Numbered from the stretch's first letter, positions 1-10,575 are shown. The stretch is DNA of 53,238 nucleotides from Candidatus Burarchaeum australiense (GCA_902386535.1 CABMJK010000030.1:1-53238); one strand, 5' to 3'. Numbers and translations: made by a program. The notes: generated from the sequence alone by a model not told the origin.

Positions 1-1
1 C

Positions 2-1027
2 ATATTCGCCTATGTGGCAGCCTGCACGACAATCGCCTTCGGCTTTGCCCAGTACTTCAGCGGCTTTTTGCCAGTCTCGCCCCAGCTGGCGGCGGTTTCA
101 GTGGTGCTGCTCCTGGGCTTCGTGAACTACTTCGGCATGAGGGCCGTCTACCTGTTCAATGATTTTGCGATATTCCTGAAGGTTGGGGGCCTCATCGCAC
201 TGGTAGTCCTGTTCTTCGCGGCCGCGGGCTTCGGAGGCTTTCACTTTGCCTTCGACTCCCCGAAAGGAACTGCGGGGATAGTATCGGCCTCGGTGCTGCT
301 GTTCTTTGCCTACATGGGCTTCCAAGTGCTTGCAAACGTGGCCGAGGAGGTGAAGGACGTCAGGAGGAACCTGCCGCGCGCAATCCTGATTTCGATAGGA
401 ATGACCGCGCTCATCTACATACTCATAGCGTTTGCATTCACTTCAGTCCTTTCCTACGAAAAGATAGTGGGCACCGTGGAGAGCGGAAAGGGCGCGCTCG
501 CCGTTGCCGCGGGAGAGATAGGCGGACCGGCGTTCCTGCTCGCCCTTGGCATAATAGCTATCTTCTCCACCGCGGACACTATAATGATTTGCCTGATGGG
601 CGGTAGCAGAATAATTTACGGCATGGCGGAAGACAAGGCCCTGCCGCGCCAGCTTCTTCACACCACCTCGAGCGGAGCGCCCGGCCTTGCAATCCTTGTG
701 ACCATCATTCCCATAATTCCGCTAATATTCATGGGCGACATCTCGCTGCTCGCCCGCGTCTCGGTTTCGGGAATGTTCATACTTTTCATATTCGACAACC
801 TTTCGGTGATTGCACTTAGGCTGAAGCAGCCGGGCCTTGCAAGGCCGTTCAGGATACCTTTCTCGATAGCGAACGTGCCCATGCTTCCGCTCATCGCGGC
901 GCTTGCTACCGTCGGGCTGCTGGCCTATGAACTCTATTATCACCCGCTCATGCTCGAGGGCTTTGTCGGGCTGGCACTGGTAGGCCTTGTGCTTAATGAG
1001 GCGGAGTATAGGCTGACGGGAGATTGA
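2..1027 (+). CDS. APC-superfamily amino acid permease, 5'-truncated by window edge
   Basis: The protein is an integral membrane amino acid/polyamine transporter of the APC superfamily. The visible 341 residues are strongly hydrophobic, with about nine membrane-spanning stretches. Family-like features include the conserved loop around AEEVKDVRRNLPRAI (a TM6-7 region motif of APC carriers) and SRIIYGMAEDKALP. The frame is open to the first bases of the window, so the GTG at 14 is internal and the real start lies outside. The last 25 bases before the convergent ZIP gene are noncoding. The substrate cannot be told from the sequence. Confidence 0.9.
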   Translation: MFAYVAACTTIAFGFAQYFSGFLPVSPQLAAVSVVLLLGFVNYFGMRAVYLFNDFAIFLKVGGLIALVVLFFAAAGFGGFHFAFDSPKGTAGIVSASVLLFFAYMGFQVLANVAEEVKDVRRNLPRAILISIGMTALIYILIAFAFTSVLSYEKIVGTVESGKGALAVAAGEIGGPAFLLALGIIAIFSTADTIMICLMGGSRIIYGMAEDKALPRQLLHTTSSGAPGLAILVTIIPIIPLIFMGDISLLARVSVSGMFILFIFDNLSVIALRLKQPGLARPFRIPFSIANVPMLPLIAALATVGLLAYELYYHPLMLEGFVGLALVGLVLNEAEYRLTGD

Positions 1028-1052
1028 CGGTGGGCGAAGCCTGTCGCAGGAG

Positions 1053-1805
1053 TTACTCTGCCAGCATGCCGAGTATCGCGGTAATTACAATTATGCCCAG
1101 CAGGAAGGCAGCCAGCTGCAAGGCGGACTTCCTTGGCTCGACCTCCTTGTGCAGCTCGGGCACTAGGTCGGCGCACGCCATGTAGATGAAGTTTCCTGCG
1201 GCGAACGGGATGAGGAAGGCCGTGAGCCCGGGCACGAATGAGGAAAGGTAGAAGGTGAGGAGGGCGCCCGCGATTGCGGTCAGTCCGGAGAGGAAGTTGA
1301 ACAGGAGGGCCTTCTGCTTCGTGAAGCCGCCATAGATCAGCAGGCTGAAATCCCCGACTTCCTGTGGAATCTCGTGCGCGATTATCGCGAGCGTAGTGGT
1401 TATTCCCACGCCCGTATTTGAAAGGAAGCTCGCGGCTATCACGGTGCCGTCTATGAAATTGTGCACGCCATCACCTATCAGGTTGAGGTAGGTGAAAGGC
1501 ATCTCGCCCCGGTCGCCCCTGTGGTGGTGCTTGTGGTGGTGGTGCCAATGGAGGAATTTCTCTATTATGAAGAAAAGAACTATGCCGGCGACGGTAATCT
1601 GCATGGTGTAGGCAATGCCGCTGGCCGCGATGCCCTCGGGAATGAGGTCAAAGAAGGCGGCCGCGAGCATGGTGCCTGCGGCGAAGCTCACGAACACCAG
1701 GAGCAGCGAGTGCAGCAGCTTGTCCTTGAGCGCGAGCGTGAGGATGCCCACGAAAGACATGAGGCTGACGATGAACGTGGCTATTAGAATCTGCTCGAGA
1801 ACCAT
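1053..1805 (-). CDS. ZIP-family divalent metal transporter
   Basis: This 250-residue membrane protein should import zinc or a related divalent cation into the cytoplasm. It has about eight TM segments. A histidine-rich cytoplasmic loop (HWHHHHKHHHRGD, about residues 86-98) follows TM3. The two signature helices carry HNFIDG (TM4) and HEIPQEVGDF (TM5), which form the metal site in ZIP proteins. Length fits the prokaryotic ZupT/GufA-like branch. The gene is divergent from the lipoprotein gene at 1896, and the 90-nt gap between them must hold both promoters. Confidence 0.93.
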   Translation of the reverse strand: MVLEQILIATFIVSLMSFVGILTLALKDKLLHSLLLVFVSFAAGTMLAAAFFDLIPEGIAASGIAYTMQITVAGIVLFFIIEKFLHWHHHHKHHHRGDRGEMPFTYLNLIGDGVHNFIDGTVIAASFLSNTGVGITTTLAIIAHEIPQEVGDFSLLIYGGFTKQKALLFNFLSGLTAIAGALLTFYLSSFVPGLTAFLIPFAAGNFIYMACADLVPELHKEVEPRKSALQLAAFLLGIIVITAILGMLAE

Positions 1806-1863
1806 GCTTCACGTTTGCAAATGCGGATTAATAAACCCGACGATTTGAGTTCGCAGCAGGGTA

Positions 1864-1876
1864 GACTTTTATAACT
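1864..1876 (+). promoter_or_regulatory. Archaeal TATA-box promoter of the 1896 lipoprotein gene
   Basis: The AT-rich box acttttataacta lies 20-30 nt before the GTG at 1896, the spacing expected for a leaderless or very short-leader archaeal transcript. Confidence 0.55.
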
Positions 1877-1895
1877 ACACCACCAATCCTACCTC

Positions 1896-4337
1896 GTGGG
1901 TGGTGTGACGGGCAGGATTATTTCGGTCTCAGCGGTTGCTGTTTTGCTAGTTATGTTTCTCTTTCTCTTCGGCTGCCTTGGCGGCGGTTCGGGAAACGGC
2001 ACGCAGCCAGGGCAAACGCCTGCTGGGCAGGGCGGGCCCCAGGCCTCGGGCGGAGGCAATGCGGGCCTGGGCACGGCCACTTACAACGAAACTCCGAAAG
2101 GCCTGGTTGTGAAGGATGCCGAGATGAAGAGTATTTATGAAGCTGCGCTGAAGCCCGAGCCGCCGGAAACGAGCCTTGACAAGATTCAGGAGGCATATGA
2201 TTCGCAGAAGATATCAAAGGAGGATTACATCGTGCTTTCCCTGCAGGCGAGTTTCGACCCGACCAGCGTACCGGCGGAATATGCCGGGGCCGCGGGGCCG
2301 GAGCTAGGGAGCTACCACGCTTCGCGCGATGTGATGCTGGCAGTGGCAAACTGGGATTCGCTTTCAGATGCTTCCAAAAATAAAATCAAAGGATGGATTT
2401 TCCTGACGCCAGAAGAAGTGCAGGCGGAATCAGACGGTGGGACTTCGGTTGAAACTCCGGCTGAGCCGAGTGCTGAAACATCTGTTGAACCAACCGTCGA
2501 AACTCCAGTTGAACAGCCATACGACGAAGGATATACTGAGCCGCCGGTTGAAGAGACTGCCGGGGCGCGGCATTTGCGGGTGTTATCTCTCGCAGGCCCG
2601 TATCCGCCCGGCCCCGGTCAGGTACTTTACACGTTGGACGCGATTCCGGGCAAGGCGGTTGTCAAGGGCTTTCTGCCGGCGGGTCATTCGCAGGCAGACA
2701 AAGATTTGCTGTATGCGAAAATGAAGCTGGTAAGGGCGGGCGTGGTCGATTCATGGGATAAGTTCAGGAACCTTCTCGGTGTCGAGCCTTCTGAAACCGT
2801 TTATCTTTATGTCCAAAAGGTGCCTTCAACGCTTTTCGGAACGATGGCGCTGACTCAGGAGAGCTCGGACCCGGTTTTGAGGTGCAGGGCAAAGCTCAAC
2901 GCGGAATACCTGCAAATAAGCGGCGAGAAATATGCCAAGGCAGGCGTTGCGCACGAACTCTTCCACTGCTTCCAGTACTACATCCCGCTGCGCAATTATA
3001 ATGACCCGAATGAGGCCTGGTTGATGGAGGCGACCGCAACCTGGTCCGAGCATTTTATCTACCCGACTTACAATAGCGAGCAGGAGTATCTACCGCTATT
3101 CTACCAGACGCGCAACAAGCCGCTCGTATTTCCGCTTCCGCGCCTGAAGAAGTACGCTGATTACAACTTCTTCCTTTATCTCCAGGAGTCCGGCAGCTCC
3201 GGCGAAGTCGCAAAAGTGCTTCTTGATGCGAAGACTGTGGGCGCAAAAGGCGCACTTAATGCATTGCCGGATTTCCAAAACGGGCATGCGGACTTCTCGT
3301 TCTGGAATTGGAATAAGGCGCCTTTCCAGTTTTATTCCGACGACCCGAAGTATCCTGATGTTAGCGTATCTGGTCCTGCGGTTAAGTACTATCAGCTAAC
3401 TGACGCCAGCAGCGGGACTACGGCGGTTTCATTGGATGCGGGCACGGCCACCTACCAAGTCTATGATGTAATGGTCGGTCCCGAGGTCAAGAAGCTGGAC
3501 TTCAAGTTCCAAGATATCAATGACGAAGTGCACCAGCGGCATGCGCTGCTCAGAATCGATGGCCAATGGATTGACGAGCAGTGGACGGGCCTGAAGGAAA
3601 GGCGCTTCTGCCTGGACAGGCCGGGCGAGAAGGTTGAAGCAGTTGTGTTGATTTACTCGAACGCCGACCTTAACGCGCCGTTCTTTTCGCAGTACGAGGT
3701 TGACACGAAGGGCGAGTGCCCGCTCGAGATAACCGGCACAACCACCATAGAAAATTCGATTTCGGCTCCCTTGCAAGGCGGCGAGTTCAGGGTGGAAAGC
3801 AAGTTTGTTTCAAGGGACGTTTTGCAGTACGACGAGACTGAGGATGCATACAAGCTGAAATCGCGGTCCGTGACGTGCAAGACTTCGAGCAATGCGCAGG
3901 GCTCGGGCATGGACACCTACTTGGGCGCGCCATACCTGGCGGGCCTGGAGGCCAAGGGCGATTGCTCGGGCGCTGCCACCATACAATACAATGATTTGGG
4001 CAGCGCGCCTGTGAAAATCGAGTTCTACCGCAAGGATAACGTGGTCTCGGTTGATCTCGACCCTTCGGTGCCTGAAGCGTACTCGCGCTGGATCCGCTGT
4101 TCAACGTTCCAGAAGATGAGCTGGGACTCGACGGCCTTGATAATAAAGCAGCTCGAGTACTCGGGCACGTGCGGGATTGCGGGCCTGCCGTCAAGGGTCG
4201 ACTGGAACAACCTGAACATCGATGAGGTGAAGAGCGGCAACAGGCTGCACAAGGAGGAGTCACAAAGCATGCCTGTCGAGGGCGGGACGGCTTCGATGAA
4301 GATCAGCATAGACTATATTCTCTCGGAACAGCCTTGA
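1896..4337 (+). CDS. Large lipoprotein with gluzincin-like HExxH metallopeptidase motif
   Basis: A predicted surface-anchored protein of 813 residues. It has a hydrophobic signal ending in a lipobox (LFGC, Cys27), then a Gly/Pro/Gln-rich linker and a Pro/Glu/Thr-rich tether at about 180-225. The central domain carries HELFH (353-357) followed by an acidic EATATWSE segment (Glu378). This HExxH plus downstream Glu layout is that of gluzincin zinc peptidases. The C-terminal 300 residues are beta-rich with several Cys and resemble no family I recognise. Start: GTG 1896 fits the TATA spacing, and GTG 1905 is an alternative. Peptidase activity is inferred from the motif only. Confidence 0.8.
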   Translation: MGGVTGRIISVSAVAVLLVMFLFLFGCLGGGSGNGTQPGQTPAGQGGPQASGGGNAGLGTATYNETPKGLVVKDAEMKSIYEAALKPEPPETSLDKIQEAYDSQKISKEDYIVLSLQASFDPTSVPAEYAGAAGPELGSYHASRDVMLAVANWDSLSDASKNKIKGWIFLTPEEVQAESDGGTSVETPAEPSAETSVEPTVETPVEQPYDEGYTEPPVEETAGARHLRVLSLAGPYPPGPGQVLYTLDAIPGKAVVKGFLPAGHSQADKDLLYAKMKLVRAGVVDSWDKFRNLLGVEPSETVYLYVQKVPSTLFGTMALTQESSDPVLRCRAKLNAEYLQISGEKYAKAGVAHELFHCFQYYIPLRNYNDPNEAWLMEATATWSEHFIYPTYNSEQEYLPLFYQTRNKPLVFPLPRLKKYADYNFFLYLQESGSSGEVAKVLLDAKTVGAKGALNALPDFQNGHADFSFWNWNKAPFQFYSDDPKYPDVSVSGPAVKYYQLTDASSGTTAVSLDAGTATYQVYDVMVGPEVKKLDFKFQDINDEVHQRHALLRIDGQWIDEQWTGLKERRFCLDRPGEKVEAVVLIYSNADLNAPFFSQYEVDTKGECPLEITGTTTIENSISAPLQGGEFRVESKFVSRDVLQYDETEDAYKLKSRSVTCKTSSNAQGSGMDTYLGAPYLAGLEAKGDCSGAATIQYNDLGSAPVKIEFYRKDNVVSVDLDPSVPEAYSRWIRCSTFQKMSWDSTALIIKQLEYSGTCGIAGLPSRVDWNNLNIDEVKSGNRLHKEESQSMPVEGGTASMKISIDYILSEQP

Positions 4338-4351
4338 AAAGAGGAATTGGT

Positions 4352-5230
4352 ATGGAAAAACTGCCGAAAAATGATGAGGAATGGAAGAAAAAACTTACGC
4401 CCAAACAGTATAGCATTCTAAGAAAAAAAGGAACTGAAGTGCCGTTTACAGGAAAGCTCCTGTACAATAAGGAGAAGGGAATTTACACCTGCGCGGCCTG
4501 CGGATCCAAACTGTTCAGTTCCGATGCAAAGTACGATTCACGCTCTGGCTGGCCGAGTTTCTTTGAAAGCGCAGGAAAAAATTCCGTTGAGCTCCGGCCC
4601 GAACGCGGTTTCCTGGGCAAACGCATAGAGGTCATTTGCAAAAAATGCGGCAGCCACCTGGGCCACGTTTTCGACGACGGGCCGGCGCCCACGGGAAAGC
4701 GCTATTGCATAAATTCCGCTTCGCTTGAATTCAGGGGCGGCGAGGCCGGGGCAAAGACGGAGAAAGCGGGTTTCGCGGCCGGCTGCTTCTGGCACGTGCA
4801 GGCGGAGTTTGATAAACTCCCGGGCGTCGTCAAGACTACCGCGGGCTATGCCGGAGGCACGGTGAAAAACCCCGCCTACGAGCAGGTGCATGAAGGCGGG
4901 ACGGGCCATGCCGAGGCGGTGCTGGTCGAGTATGACCCGAAGAAAATAGCCTATGAGAAGCTGCTGGAAACCTTCTGGAAAATGCACGACCCGACGCAGT
5001 TCAACGGGCAGGGGCCCGATGTCGGAGAGCAATACCGTTCTGCAATATTCCACTACGGCGAGGAGCAGAAGAAGCTCGCTGAAAAGTCTTTGGCAGATCA
5101 GCAGAAAAAACATGCCAAGAAGATAATGACCCAGATAGTGCCTGCGGGGGACTTCTGGCCCGCCGAGGAATACCACCAGAAATACTTCGCAAAACAGGGG
5201 GGAGGAGGGCAGGAATCGTGCAGGATTTGA
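4352..5230 (+). CDS. msrBA: Bifunctional methionine sulfoxide reductase MsrB-MsrA fusion
   Basis: Reduces both epimers of methionine sulfoxide in oxidised proteins. The N-terminal MsrB domain has paired zinc cysteines (Cys47/50 and Cys96/99) and the catalytic Cys119 in [11 protein letters not shown]. The C-terminal MsrA domain has the GCFW active site (Cys145) and a C-terminal CRI cysteine that could act as resolver. The order is B then A, the reverse of the common bacterial A-B fusion. ATG 4352 is chosen because a GAGGAA Shine-Dalgarno lies 5-7 nt upstream. An in-frame TTG at 4334 would overlap the previous stop. A Rieske ferredoxin follows 39 nt later, so a redox-repair pairing is plausible. 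Confidence 0.95.
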   Translation: MEKLPKNDEEWKKKLTPKQYSILRKKGTEVPFTGKLLYNKEKGIYTCAACGSKLFSSDAKYDSRSGWPSFFESAGKNSVELRPERGFLGKRIEVICKKCGSHLGHVFDDGPAPTGKRYCINSASLEFRGGEAGAKTEKAGFAAGCFWHVQAEFDKLPGVVKTTAGYAGGTVKNPAYEQVHEGGTGHAEAVLVEYDPKKIAYEKLLETFWKMHDPTQFNGQGPDVGEQYRSAIFHYGEEQKKLAEKSLADQQKKHAKKIMTQIVPAGDFWPAEEYHQKYFAKQGGGGQESCRI

Positions 5231-5269
5231 GCGGAGAGCGGCGCCATTGAAGCGCGGGAGAGTGGTTGC

Positions 5270-5578
5270 ATGACCGAGTTCGTAAAAGTGGCCTCGACGG
5301 ATGACATCCCGAAAGGCGGCATGAAGGGCTTCGGCATGAATGGCAAGAAGTTCCTAGTCGCAAACGTGGGCGGAAAATTCTACGCCATGGAGTCTACGTG
5401 CACGCATGCAAAAGGACCGCTGGCGAACGGGACACTTTCCGGCAAGGAAGTGACCTGCCCGTGGCACGGCTCGAAGTTCGACGTGACGACTGGCAAGGTA
5501 ACCGGGGCACCTGCGCGCAAGGACGAGCTAACCTACGAAGTGAAGGTGCAGGGCAAGGACCTCCTTGTCAAGCTGTAG
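5270..5578 (+). CDS. Rieske-type [2Fe-2S] ferredoxin
   Basis: A soluble 102-residue electron carrier with the Rieske cluster ligands CTH (Cys44, His46) and CPWH (Cys63, His66) in the usual spacing. There is no TM anchor or catalytic oxygenase domain, so it belongs with small NirD/ferredoxin-component proteins rather than the bc1 Rieske subunit. It lies directly after msrBA and may supply or sense electrons in oxidative stress, but the partner is unknown. Confidence 0.92.
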   Translation: MTEFVKVASTDDIPKGGMKGFGMNGKKFLVANVGGKFYAMESTCTHAKGPLANGTLSGKEVTCPWHGSKFDVTTGKVTGAPARKDELTYEVKVQGKDLLVKL

Positions 5579-5630
5579 CGGGCTCCGAAGTACGATTAAG
5601 AATTTAAACCGAGCCGGCGAAGGCAATCAC

Positions 5631-6176
5631 ATGGGAGACCCGGCTGCAGAACTCGAGGGGGGCAGGAGGGAGAAGGACGCGTTCTACCTTGTCTCCCCGG
5701 AATCGCCGCTCGACGAGGAGGACAAGGTCGATTTCAAGGGCCTGAAGTATTTTCCCTACGACGAAAAATATCGGGTAAGGGCGCGGTTCGTCCCGTATGA
5801 AAATCCCGCGGAAATCGTAATGACCACGAGCAAGGGCCTCGGGCAGGTGTTCCTCGCGGTCGGCTATTTCGAGTTCGAGATGGAGGGGAAGAAGCTCACG
5901 CTGCAGGCATACCAGTCGCCGCATGGCCTCCATACGACGGGCTATTTCGTTCCCTTCCGGGACGCGACTTCGGGAAAGGAGAGCTATGACTATGGGCGCT
6001 ACCTTGAGGTACATGAGGGGGCGCGCGTGCGGGAAAACGAGTTCATTCTCGACTTCAACGTCTCCTATAACCCCTACTGCGCCTACAACGAAAAACACGC
6101 GTGCCCCTTCCCGCCGCCCGAGAATACGCTGGACGTGGAGATACGCGCGGGCGAGAAAAAGTACAGGGAAGCATAG
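5631..6176 (+). CDS. DUF1684-family protein
   Basis: A 181-residue soluble protein matching the DUF1684 pattern: an N-terminal R(E/D)KD segment, FKGLKYFPYDEKYRV, then GYFVPFRDATSG, YDYGRYLEV, and the C-terminal FNVSYNPYCAYNEKHACPFPPPEN block typical of the family. The biochemical function of the family is unknown. ATG 5631 is preceded by an AT-rich box (aatttaaacc, 5601-5610) at leaderless spacing, which suggests its own promoter rather than read-through from the Rieske gene. Confidence 0.88.
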   Translation: MGDPAAELEGGRREKDAFYLVSPESPLDEEDKVDFKGLKYFPYDEKYRVRARFVPYENPAEIVMTTSKGLGQVFLAVGYFEFEMEGKKLTLQAYQSPHGLHTTGYFVPFRDATSGKESYDYGRYLEVHEGARVRENEFILDFNVSYNPYCAYNEKHACPFPPPENTLDVEIRAGEKKYREA

Positions 6177-6224
6177 CTAATGGCTGCGCGGCCCAGGATA
6201 TTTTTTCCGGATTTTAGCACGCGC

Positions 6225-6878
6225 TCAGCCCGCCAGTGCAGGAAGCGCCTTCGCGACCAGATACACGGCGAAACCGAGGAAGATGAGCCCCACCACGAAC
6301 CTGCCGTACTTTCCCATCCATGCGCCCAGGGGCTCGAGCAGTTTCGCCGATTTTTGCGGCGCGACAAGGTAGACTCCAAGCGGGAGCAGTATGGGCGAGA
6401 GCAGGAAGAACTCCGTGACCGCGAGCGGCAGCAATTTGGTTGCGAAAGAGCCCGCAGTTTCCGCTATGGTCCTGACGGCCGTGATGTTCAGAAGCGCGGC
6501 ATCGAAATTGGTTAATGTGCCCAGCAGCCCCACGGCGACCAGTTTCTTGGCTGAAAGCTGGCCTCTCGCTCCAAGCCTGTCGCCCGCGCTTTCCTTCATC
6601 AGCAGGACCTTCAACCCGAAAGCGCCCAGCAGGAGGCCGAGCGCCAAGTCGAAGATTGCGACCGGCTGCGAAATCTCCTGGGCAACTATGTCGTCTCCCG
6701 AAGCGAACGCCACGCCTATGGCGAAGAGAATGATGGCTGCGAGAACTGAGCCCAAAAGGAAGGCGAGAACGGAATTGGCCGCCTTCTTCGAAAGCATCGC
6801 TATGCAAACGCCCAGGATTACCGGCGACATTGCAGAGGCTATGGCAAGCGGGAGAATTTCGATGAGCAGAGAGACCAT
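6225..6878 (-). CDS. GAP/LysE-superfamily six-TM membrane protein
   Basis: A 217-residue integral membrane protein with six hydrophobic segments. The beginning (LPLAIASAMSPVILGVCIAML) and the Pro-containing helices resemble the GAP family (SfLAP, lipid/glycopeptidolipid export) in the LysE exporter superfamily. The exported compound cannot be predicted. It lies downstream of the AI-2E-family gene on the same strand, 36 nt apart, so co-transcription is likely. Confidence 0.7.
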   Translation of the reverse strand: MVSLLIEILPLAIASAMSPVILGVCIAMLSKKAANSVLAFLLGSVLAAIILFAIGVAFASGDDIVAQEISQPVAIFDLALGLLLGAFGLKVLLMKESAGDRLGARGQLSAKKLVAVGLLGTLTNFDAALLNITAVRTIAETAGSFATKLLPLAVTEFFLLSPILLPLGVYLVAPQKSAKLLEPLGAWMGKYGRFVVGLIFLGFAVYLVAKALPALAG

Positions 6879-6914
6879 GGTGGCACAACCGGTGGGAGGC
6901 TACTCGCGGGCGCG

Positions 6915-7952
6915 CTAGGCATACTCTTCCTTGAACATCTGCATCGTCAGCAGGGTATAGCTCAGGAGCAGGGGGCCTATCAGCACGCCCATTATCCCGA
7001 AGTACTGCAGGCCAATGATTATGCCGAGTATGGAAATCAGCGGGTGCAGCTGCCCTATGCGGTTCTGAATCACGGGCCTGAGGTTCTCGATGCCGAAAAC
7101 GATGAGGCCGATGACGCTTATGCCCATGGCGGCGTCATAGTTCTTCTGCATGATTTCGGCGAGCACGATGGGCACCCAGACGAAGGGCACGCCGGTGAAC
7201 GGTATGCAGGCCAGTACCGCCGCTATTATGCCGAAGAAGACCGCGGCGGGAACGCCGTAATACATGAAGACCAGCATCAGGGGCACGGCCTGTACGATGG
7301 CCATGAGGCCCGTGCATATGAGCACGGAATAGGTGACCTTCTTGAACTCGCTGGCCAGCTTTTCAGTGTTCTTCCTGTTGAACGGAATCAGCGAGCGGCC
7401 GAATTTCCCGAGCGAGCCCTCAGATACCAACAGATAGTAGAGCGTGAAAATCAGGATGAGCAGGTCCAGCATCAGCTTGCCGACATTCTGTATTACGGAC
7501 AAGACCAGGGATTTCAGGGCGTTCAGGGCCGCGGAGAGCACACCGATAAGCGCCTCGTTCACGGCTGCGCTCACGTTGGTGTCCGGGAACATTTTCTGAA
7601 GCGTTGACAGGTGGCCGTCCACCATGGTCACGTACGGCTGGAAGGTGGTGTTGTTGATCAGGTGAAGCGTCTCGTTGGCGAGCATGGCGAACAGGATGAC
7701 GCAGGGTATTCCGATTACGACCGCGCCGATGAGCATGGCGGTTATGCCGGCCGAAGTCTTTCCGAGCCCTCGCGAGCGGAGAGAGACGTAGAGCGGCTTC
7801 AAAATCACGTATGCGAAGATCGCAAGGAAGAAGGTGCTCGTGAAGGCCCAGAGCGAAGCAAGGGTTATGTAGGCCAGGAAAAGGACGACGATGCCTGCGA
7901 TGGCCAGCCTTACCTGCTTTTCTCTTGCAGTCTCGGGAGGTTCCCTTTCCAT
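6915..7952 (-). CDS. AI-2E/PerM-family transporter
   Basis: A 345-residue protein with the typical AI-2E exporter layout: two N-terminal TM helices, a long soluble region, then a C-terminal TM cluster containing the conserved blocks VPFVWVPIVLAEIMQ, GLIVFGIENLRPVIQNRIG and HPLISILGIIIGLQYFG. Family members have been linked to export of signalling molecules or sodium/proton antiport, and the role in archaea is undefined. Length is normal and it looks intact. Confidence 0.88.
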   Translation of the reverse strand: MEREPPETAREKQVRLAIAGIVVLFLAYITLASLWAFTSTFFLAIFAYVILKPLYVSLRSRGLGKTSAGITAMLIGAVVIGIPCVILFAMLANETLHLINNTTFQPYVTMVDGHLSTLQKMFPDTNVSAAVNEALIGVLSAALNALKSLVLSVIQNVGKLMLDLLILIFTLYYLLVSEGSLGKFGRSLIPFNRKNTEKLASEFKKVTYSVLICTGLMAIVQAVPLMLVFMYYGVPAAVFFGIIAAVLACIPFTGVPFVWVPIVLAEIMQKNYDAAMGISVIGLIVFGIENLRPVIQNRIGQLHPLISILGIIIGLQYFGIMGVLIGPLLLSYTLLTMQMFKEEYA

Positions 7953-8003
7953 GGGGCGATTTCGGCTGCCGGGTTAAAAACCTTTCCCGCAATCCGGGCG
8001 GAA

Positions 8004-10421
8004 TCAGCTGATGCCGAGCTTCCTGAAGGCATAGACCTTGATCGGGTCCATGAGCAAGAGGGATGCTGAAGTGACTGCAAGTATGGTCGCCACTATGGAG
8101 GCGGGAAGCGGCACTACCAGGAAGCCGTAGATGCCCATCAGCGTGAACACGACTACTGCGAACGTGAGGATGGTCAATACGAAAATGTGGGGGCGTGAAC
8201 TCCAGAAATGCCCCCGCTCCCGGAGGGTGATTATGCCCAGCTGGCCCATGTAGACTATGGCCAGCAGCACGAGCGTGCGCAGGTGGTCGAGGTCAAGATG
8301 GAAGTAGTTCATGCCGAGGAAAAGCAGGGTAAGAACTACGATGCAGAACAGGATGCCCAGCAGCGCCGACGCCAGCGTGATGTTCCGTATGTTCCAGCTG
8401 TTCGGATTCTTCGTGCCGCGGGCATTGTCAATGGCAAGGGACATGGTCATGAAGTCGTTCACGAAGACGAGGAACACGAGGCCGGATATGGAAATTATGA
8501 CATCTTGGAACAGGAAGAAGCCGATTGTGAGGACCAGCAGGAATTGTATGGCAAGGACGATTTTTTTCAGAGTCCACGTGAGCATGCGCTGGTAGGTCTT
8601 GCGGCTCGTCCTGACCGCCTCGAGAATCACCTTTGTCCCGGGCTCGGTGAGCACCATGCTGGCTGCTGCCTTGGCGACATCGGTGGCGCTGCTGACCGCT
8701 ATGCCGAGCTCCGCCTGCTTGAGCGCCGGCGCGTCGTTCACCCCGTCCCCGGTCATGCCGACCGTGTAGCCCCGGGACTGGAGGTGCTTGACGACCCAGT
8801 ACTTGTCCTCGGGGTAGATTTCGGCAATGCCGTCGCAGCCCGCGAGCGCCTTCGCCTGCTCGTTTTCCGGCAGGGCCTTGAGCTCCGAGATGCGAACTAT
8901 CCGGCTGCCGATGCCCGACTGCACCGCCATCTCGCGCGCCACGGCCAGGTTGTCGCCCGTGAGCATTATGGGCCTTATGCCGGCTTCCCTGAGCGCGGCG
9001 ATGGTCTCGGCGGAATCAGGCCTGAGAGGGTCTGCGAGCGCCAGCAGGCCGACGAGCGATAGCTCTTCGAAGTTCCCGCTGTCGGATTTGGCGACCGCGA
9101 GCACGCGGCAGCCCCTGAGCGAGAGGCGCTCGACCTCGGCATCCACCTTGTCCTTCTGCGCCTTGCTCACGCCCGTGCAGAGAGAGAGAATCATCTGCGG
9201 CGCGCCCTTTGTCACCCTGAATTTCTTGCCCTTGAAACTCACGATGGCCTCGGTCCTCTTCGTGGCCGGCTCGAAGGGCGTGAAGGAGACCTGGGAGTAG
9301 CCTGCGAGGCTTGCGCCGTTCGCCCGCGCATAAGCCAGGACCACGGCATCAATGGCATCCTTGCTTTCGGCAGAGGATGCGAGCGAGGCGATGGTTAAGA
9401 GTTCTGCCTTTTCAAAATCATCAAGAGAGATGGCCTCGGCAATCTCGAGCTCGTTCTTCGTTATCGTGCCGGTCTTGTCCAGGCACAGCACCTCGAGCGA
9501 GGCGGCGTTCTCGATGGACTCGAGCTTTGTCACGAGGATGCCCCGCCGCGAGAGCTCGGTGGCGCCGGTTGCCTGCGAGATCGTGAACATCACCGGCAGC
9601 GCGGCTGGCACGCCTCCGCCGATGAAAAGCACGGCGAAGGTCATTATGACGAGCGCGGGAATGTGGTTCAGGAGAGAATAGGCAAACACCATCAGGAAGG
9701 CGGCCGTGCCAAGGTAAATCATGTACTTGGAGATCGTGAACATTATTTCCTCCTGCTTCGATTTCGCCTTCGCGATGTTGACCAGTTCCACCGTTTTTCC
9801 GAAATAGGTGCGCATGGCCGTGTTCACGACCACGCATTTCGCCTCGCCCCGCTTCACTATGGAGCCCGTGAAAAGCACGCCGCCCTCGCGGAGCTCAACG
9901 GGGAGGGATTCGCCAGTCAGCGCGGACTGGTCGGCAGATATGCTACCATGCAGAATCTTCGCATCTGCAGGCACGACATCGCCCAGGCCCACGGTTATGA
10001 TGTCGCCCGGCACGAGCTCGCGCGCCACCCTTGCCGTCCAGTTCCCGTCCCGCAGGACCCTCGCGTTTATCGTGAGCTTGCGCTTCAGGAGCTGGAGGGC
10101 CTTCTGCGAGTCGTGTTCCTCGTAGAAGGAGATGCTTGTGTTGACGAGCAGAAGGAGGGCAATCACGAGCGCATCGAAAGTCTGCCCCACCAGATAAGAC
10201 AGGAGGGCCGCCACCTCGAGAAGCCAGGGTATGGGGCCCCAGAAGCGCAAAAGGAATTCGAGCAGCGGGTTGGTTTTTTTCTCCACGACCTCGTTGAAGC
10301 CGAACTCCTTCACCCTGCGCGAGGCCTCCTCTTCCGAAAGCCCGCCCTCGCCCGCATCCAGCCAGCTAAGCGCGCTCCTGATGTCGGCTTCCTTGAATTG
10401 CGCAGTTGTCCTGGTTTCCAT
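8004..10421 (-). CDS. Plasma-membrane proton-efflux P-type ATPase (P3A)
   Basis: Pumps protons out at the expense of ATP. The 805 residues show an N-terminal cation-ATPase domain, TM1-2, an actuator domain with TGESLP, TM3-4 (PAALPVMFT), a phosphorylation domain with DKTGTITKNE (phosphorylated Asp315), the hinge TGDGVNDAPALK, and a C-terminal TM bundle with DNARGT-type P3A features. The lack of heavy-metal CPC motifs and the short length favour P3A over P1B or P2. With the decarboxylase/antiporter operon nearby, it suggests active pH or proton-motive-force management. Confidence 0.93.
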   Translation of the reverse strand: METRTTAQFKEADIRSALSWLDAGEGGLSEEEASRRVKEFGFNEVVEKKTNPLLEFLLRFWGPIPWLLEVAALLSYLVGQTFDALVIALLLLVNTSISFYEEHDSQKALQLLKRKLTINARVLRDGNWTARVARELVPGDIITVGLGDVVPADAKILHGSISADQSALTGESLPVELREGGVLFTGSIVKRGEAKCVVVNTAMRTYFGKTVELVNIAKAKSKQEEIMFTISKYMIYLGTAAFLMVFAYSLLNHIPALVIMTFAVLFIGGGVPAALPVMFTISQATGATELSRRGILVTKLESIENAASLEVLCLDKTGTITKNELEIAEAISLDDFEKAELLTIASLASSAESKDAIDAVVLAYARANGASLAGYSQVSFTPFEPATKRTEAIVSFKGKKFRVTKGAPQMILSLCTGVSKAQKDKVDAEVERLSLRGCRVLAVAKSDSGNFEELSLVGLLALADPLRPDSAETIAALREAGIRPIMLTGDNLAVAREMAVQSGIGSRIVRISELKALPENEQAKALAGCDGIAEIYPEDKYWVVKHLQSRGYTVGMTGDGVNDAPALKQAELGIAVSSATDVAKAAASMVLTEPGTKVILEAVRTSRKTYQRMLTWTLKKIVLAIQFLLVLTIGFFLFQDVIISISGLVFLVFVNDFMTMSLAIDNARGTKNPNSWNIRNITLASALLGILFCIVVLTLLFLGMNYFHLDLDHLRTLVLLAIVYMGQLGIITLRERGHFWSSRPHIFVLTILTFAVVVFTLMGIYGFLVVPLPASIVATILAVTSASLLLMDPIKVYAFRKLGIS

Positions 10422-10575
10422 GGATAGCGGAGGGGCATCGGGGAAGGACTAAATAAAGATTACGCGGGGCAGGGCCGCGGGCCAGACTGGCCGGCAGCAT
10501 GGTCCTGGCTGGCATTACGGCTTTTGAAATAAAAGGAAAAATAGCCTGAAAAGCCTCACATGACCCTGAAAACGC

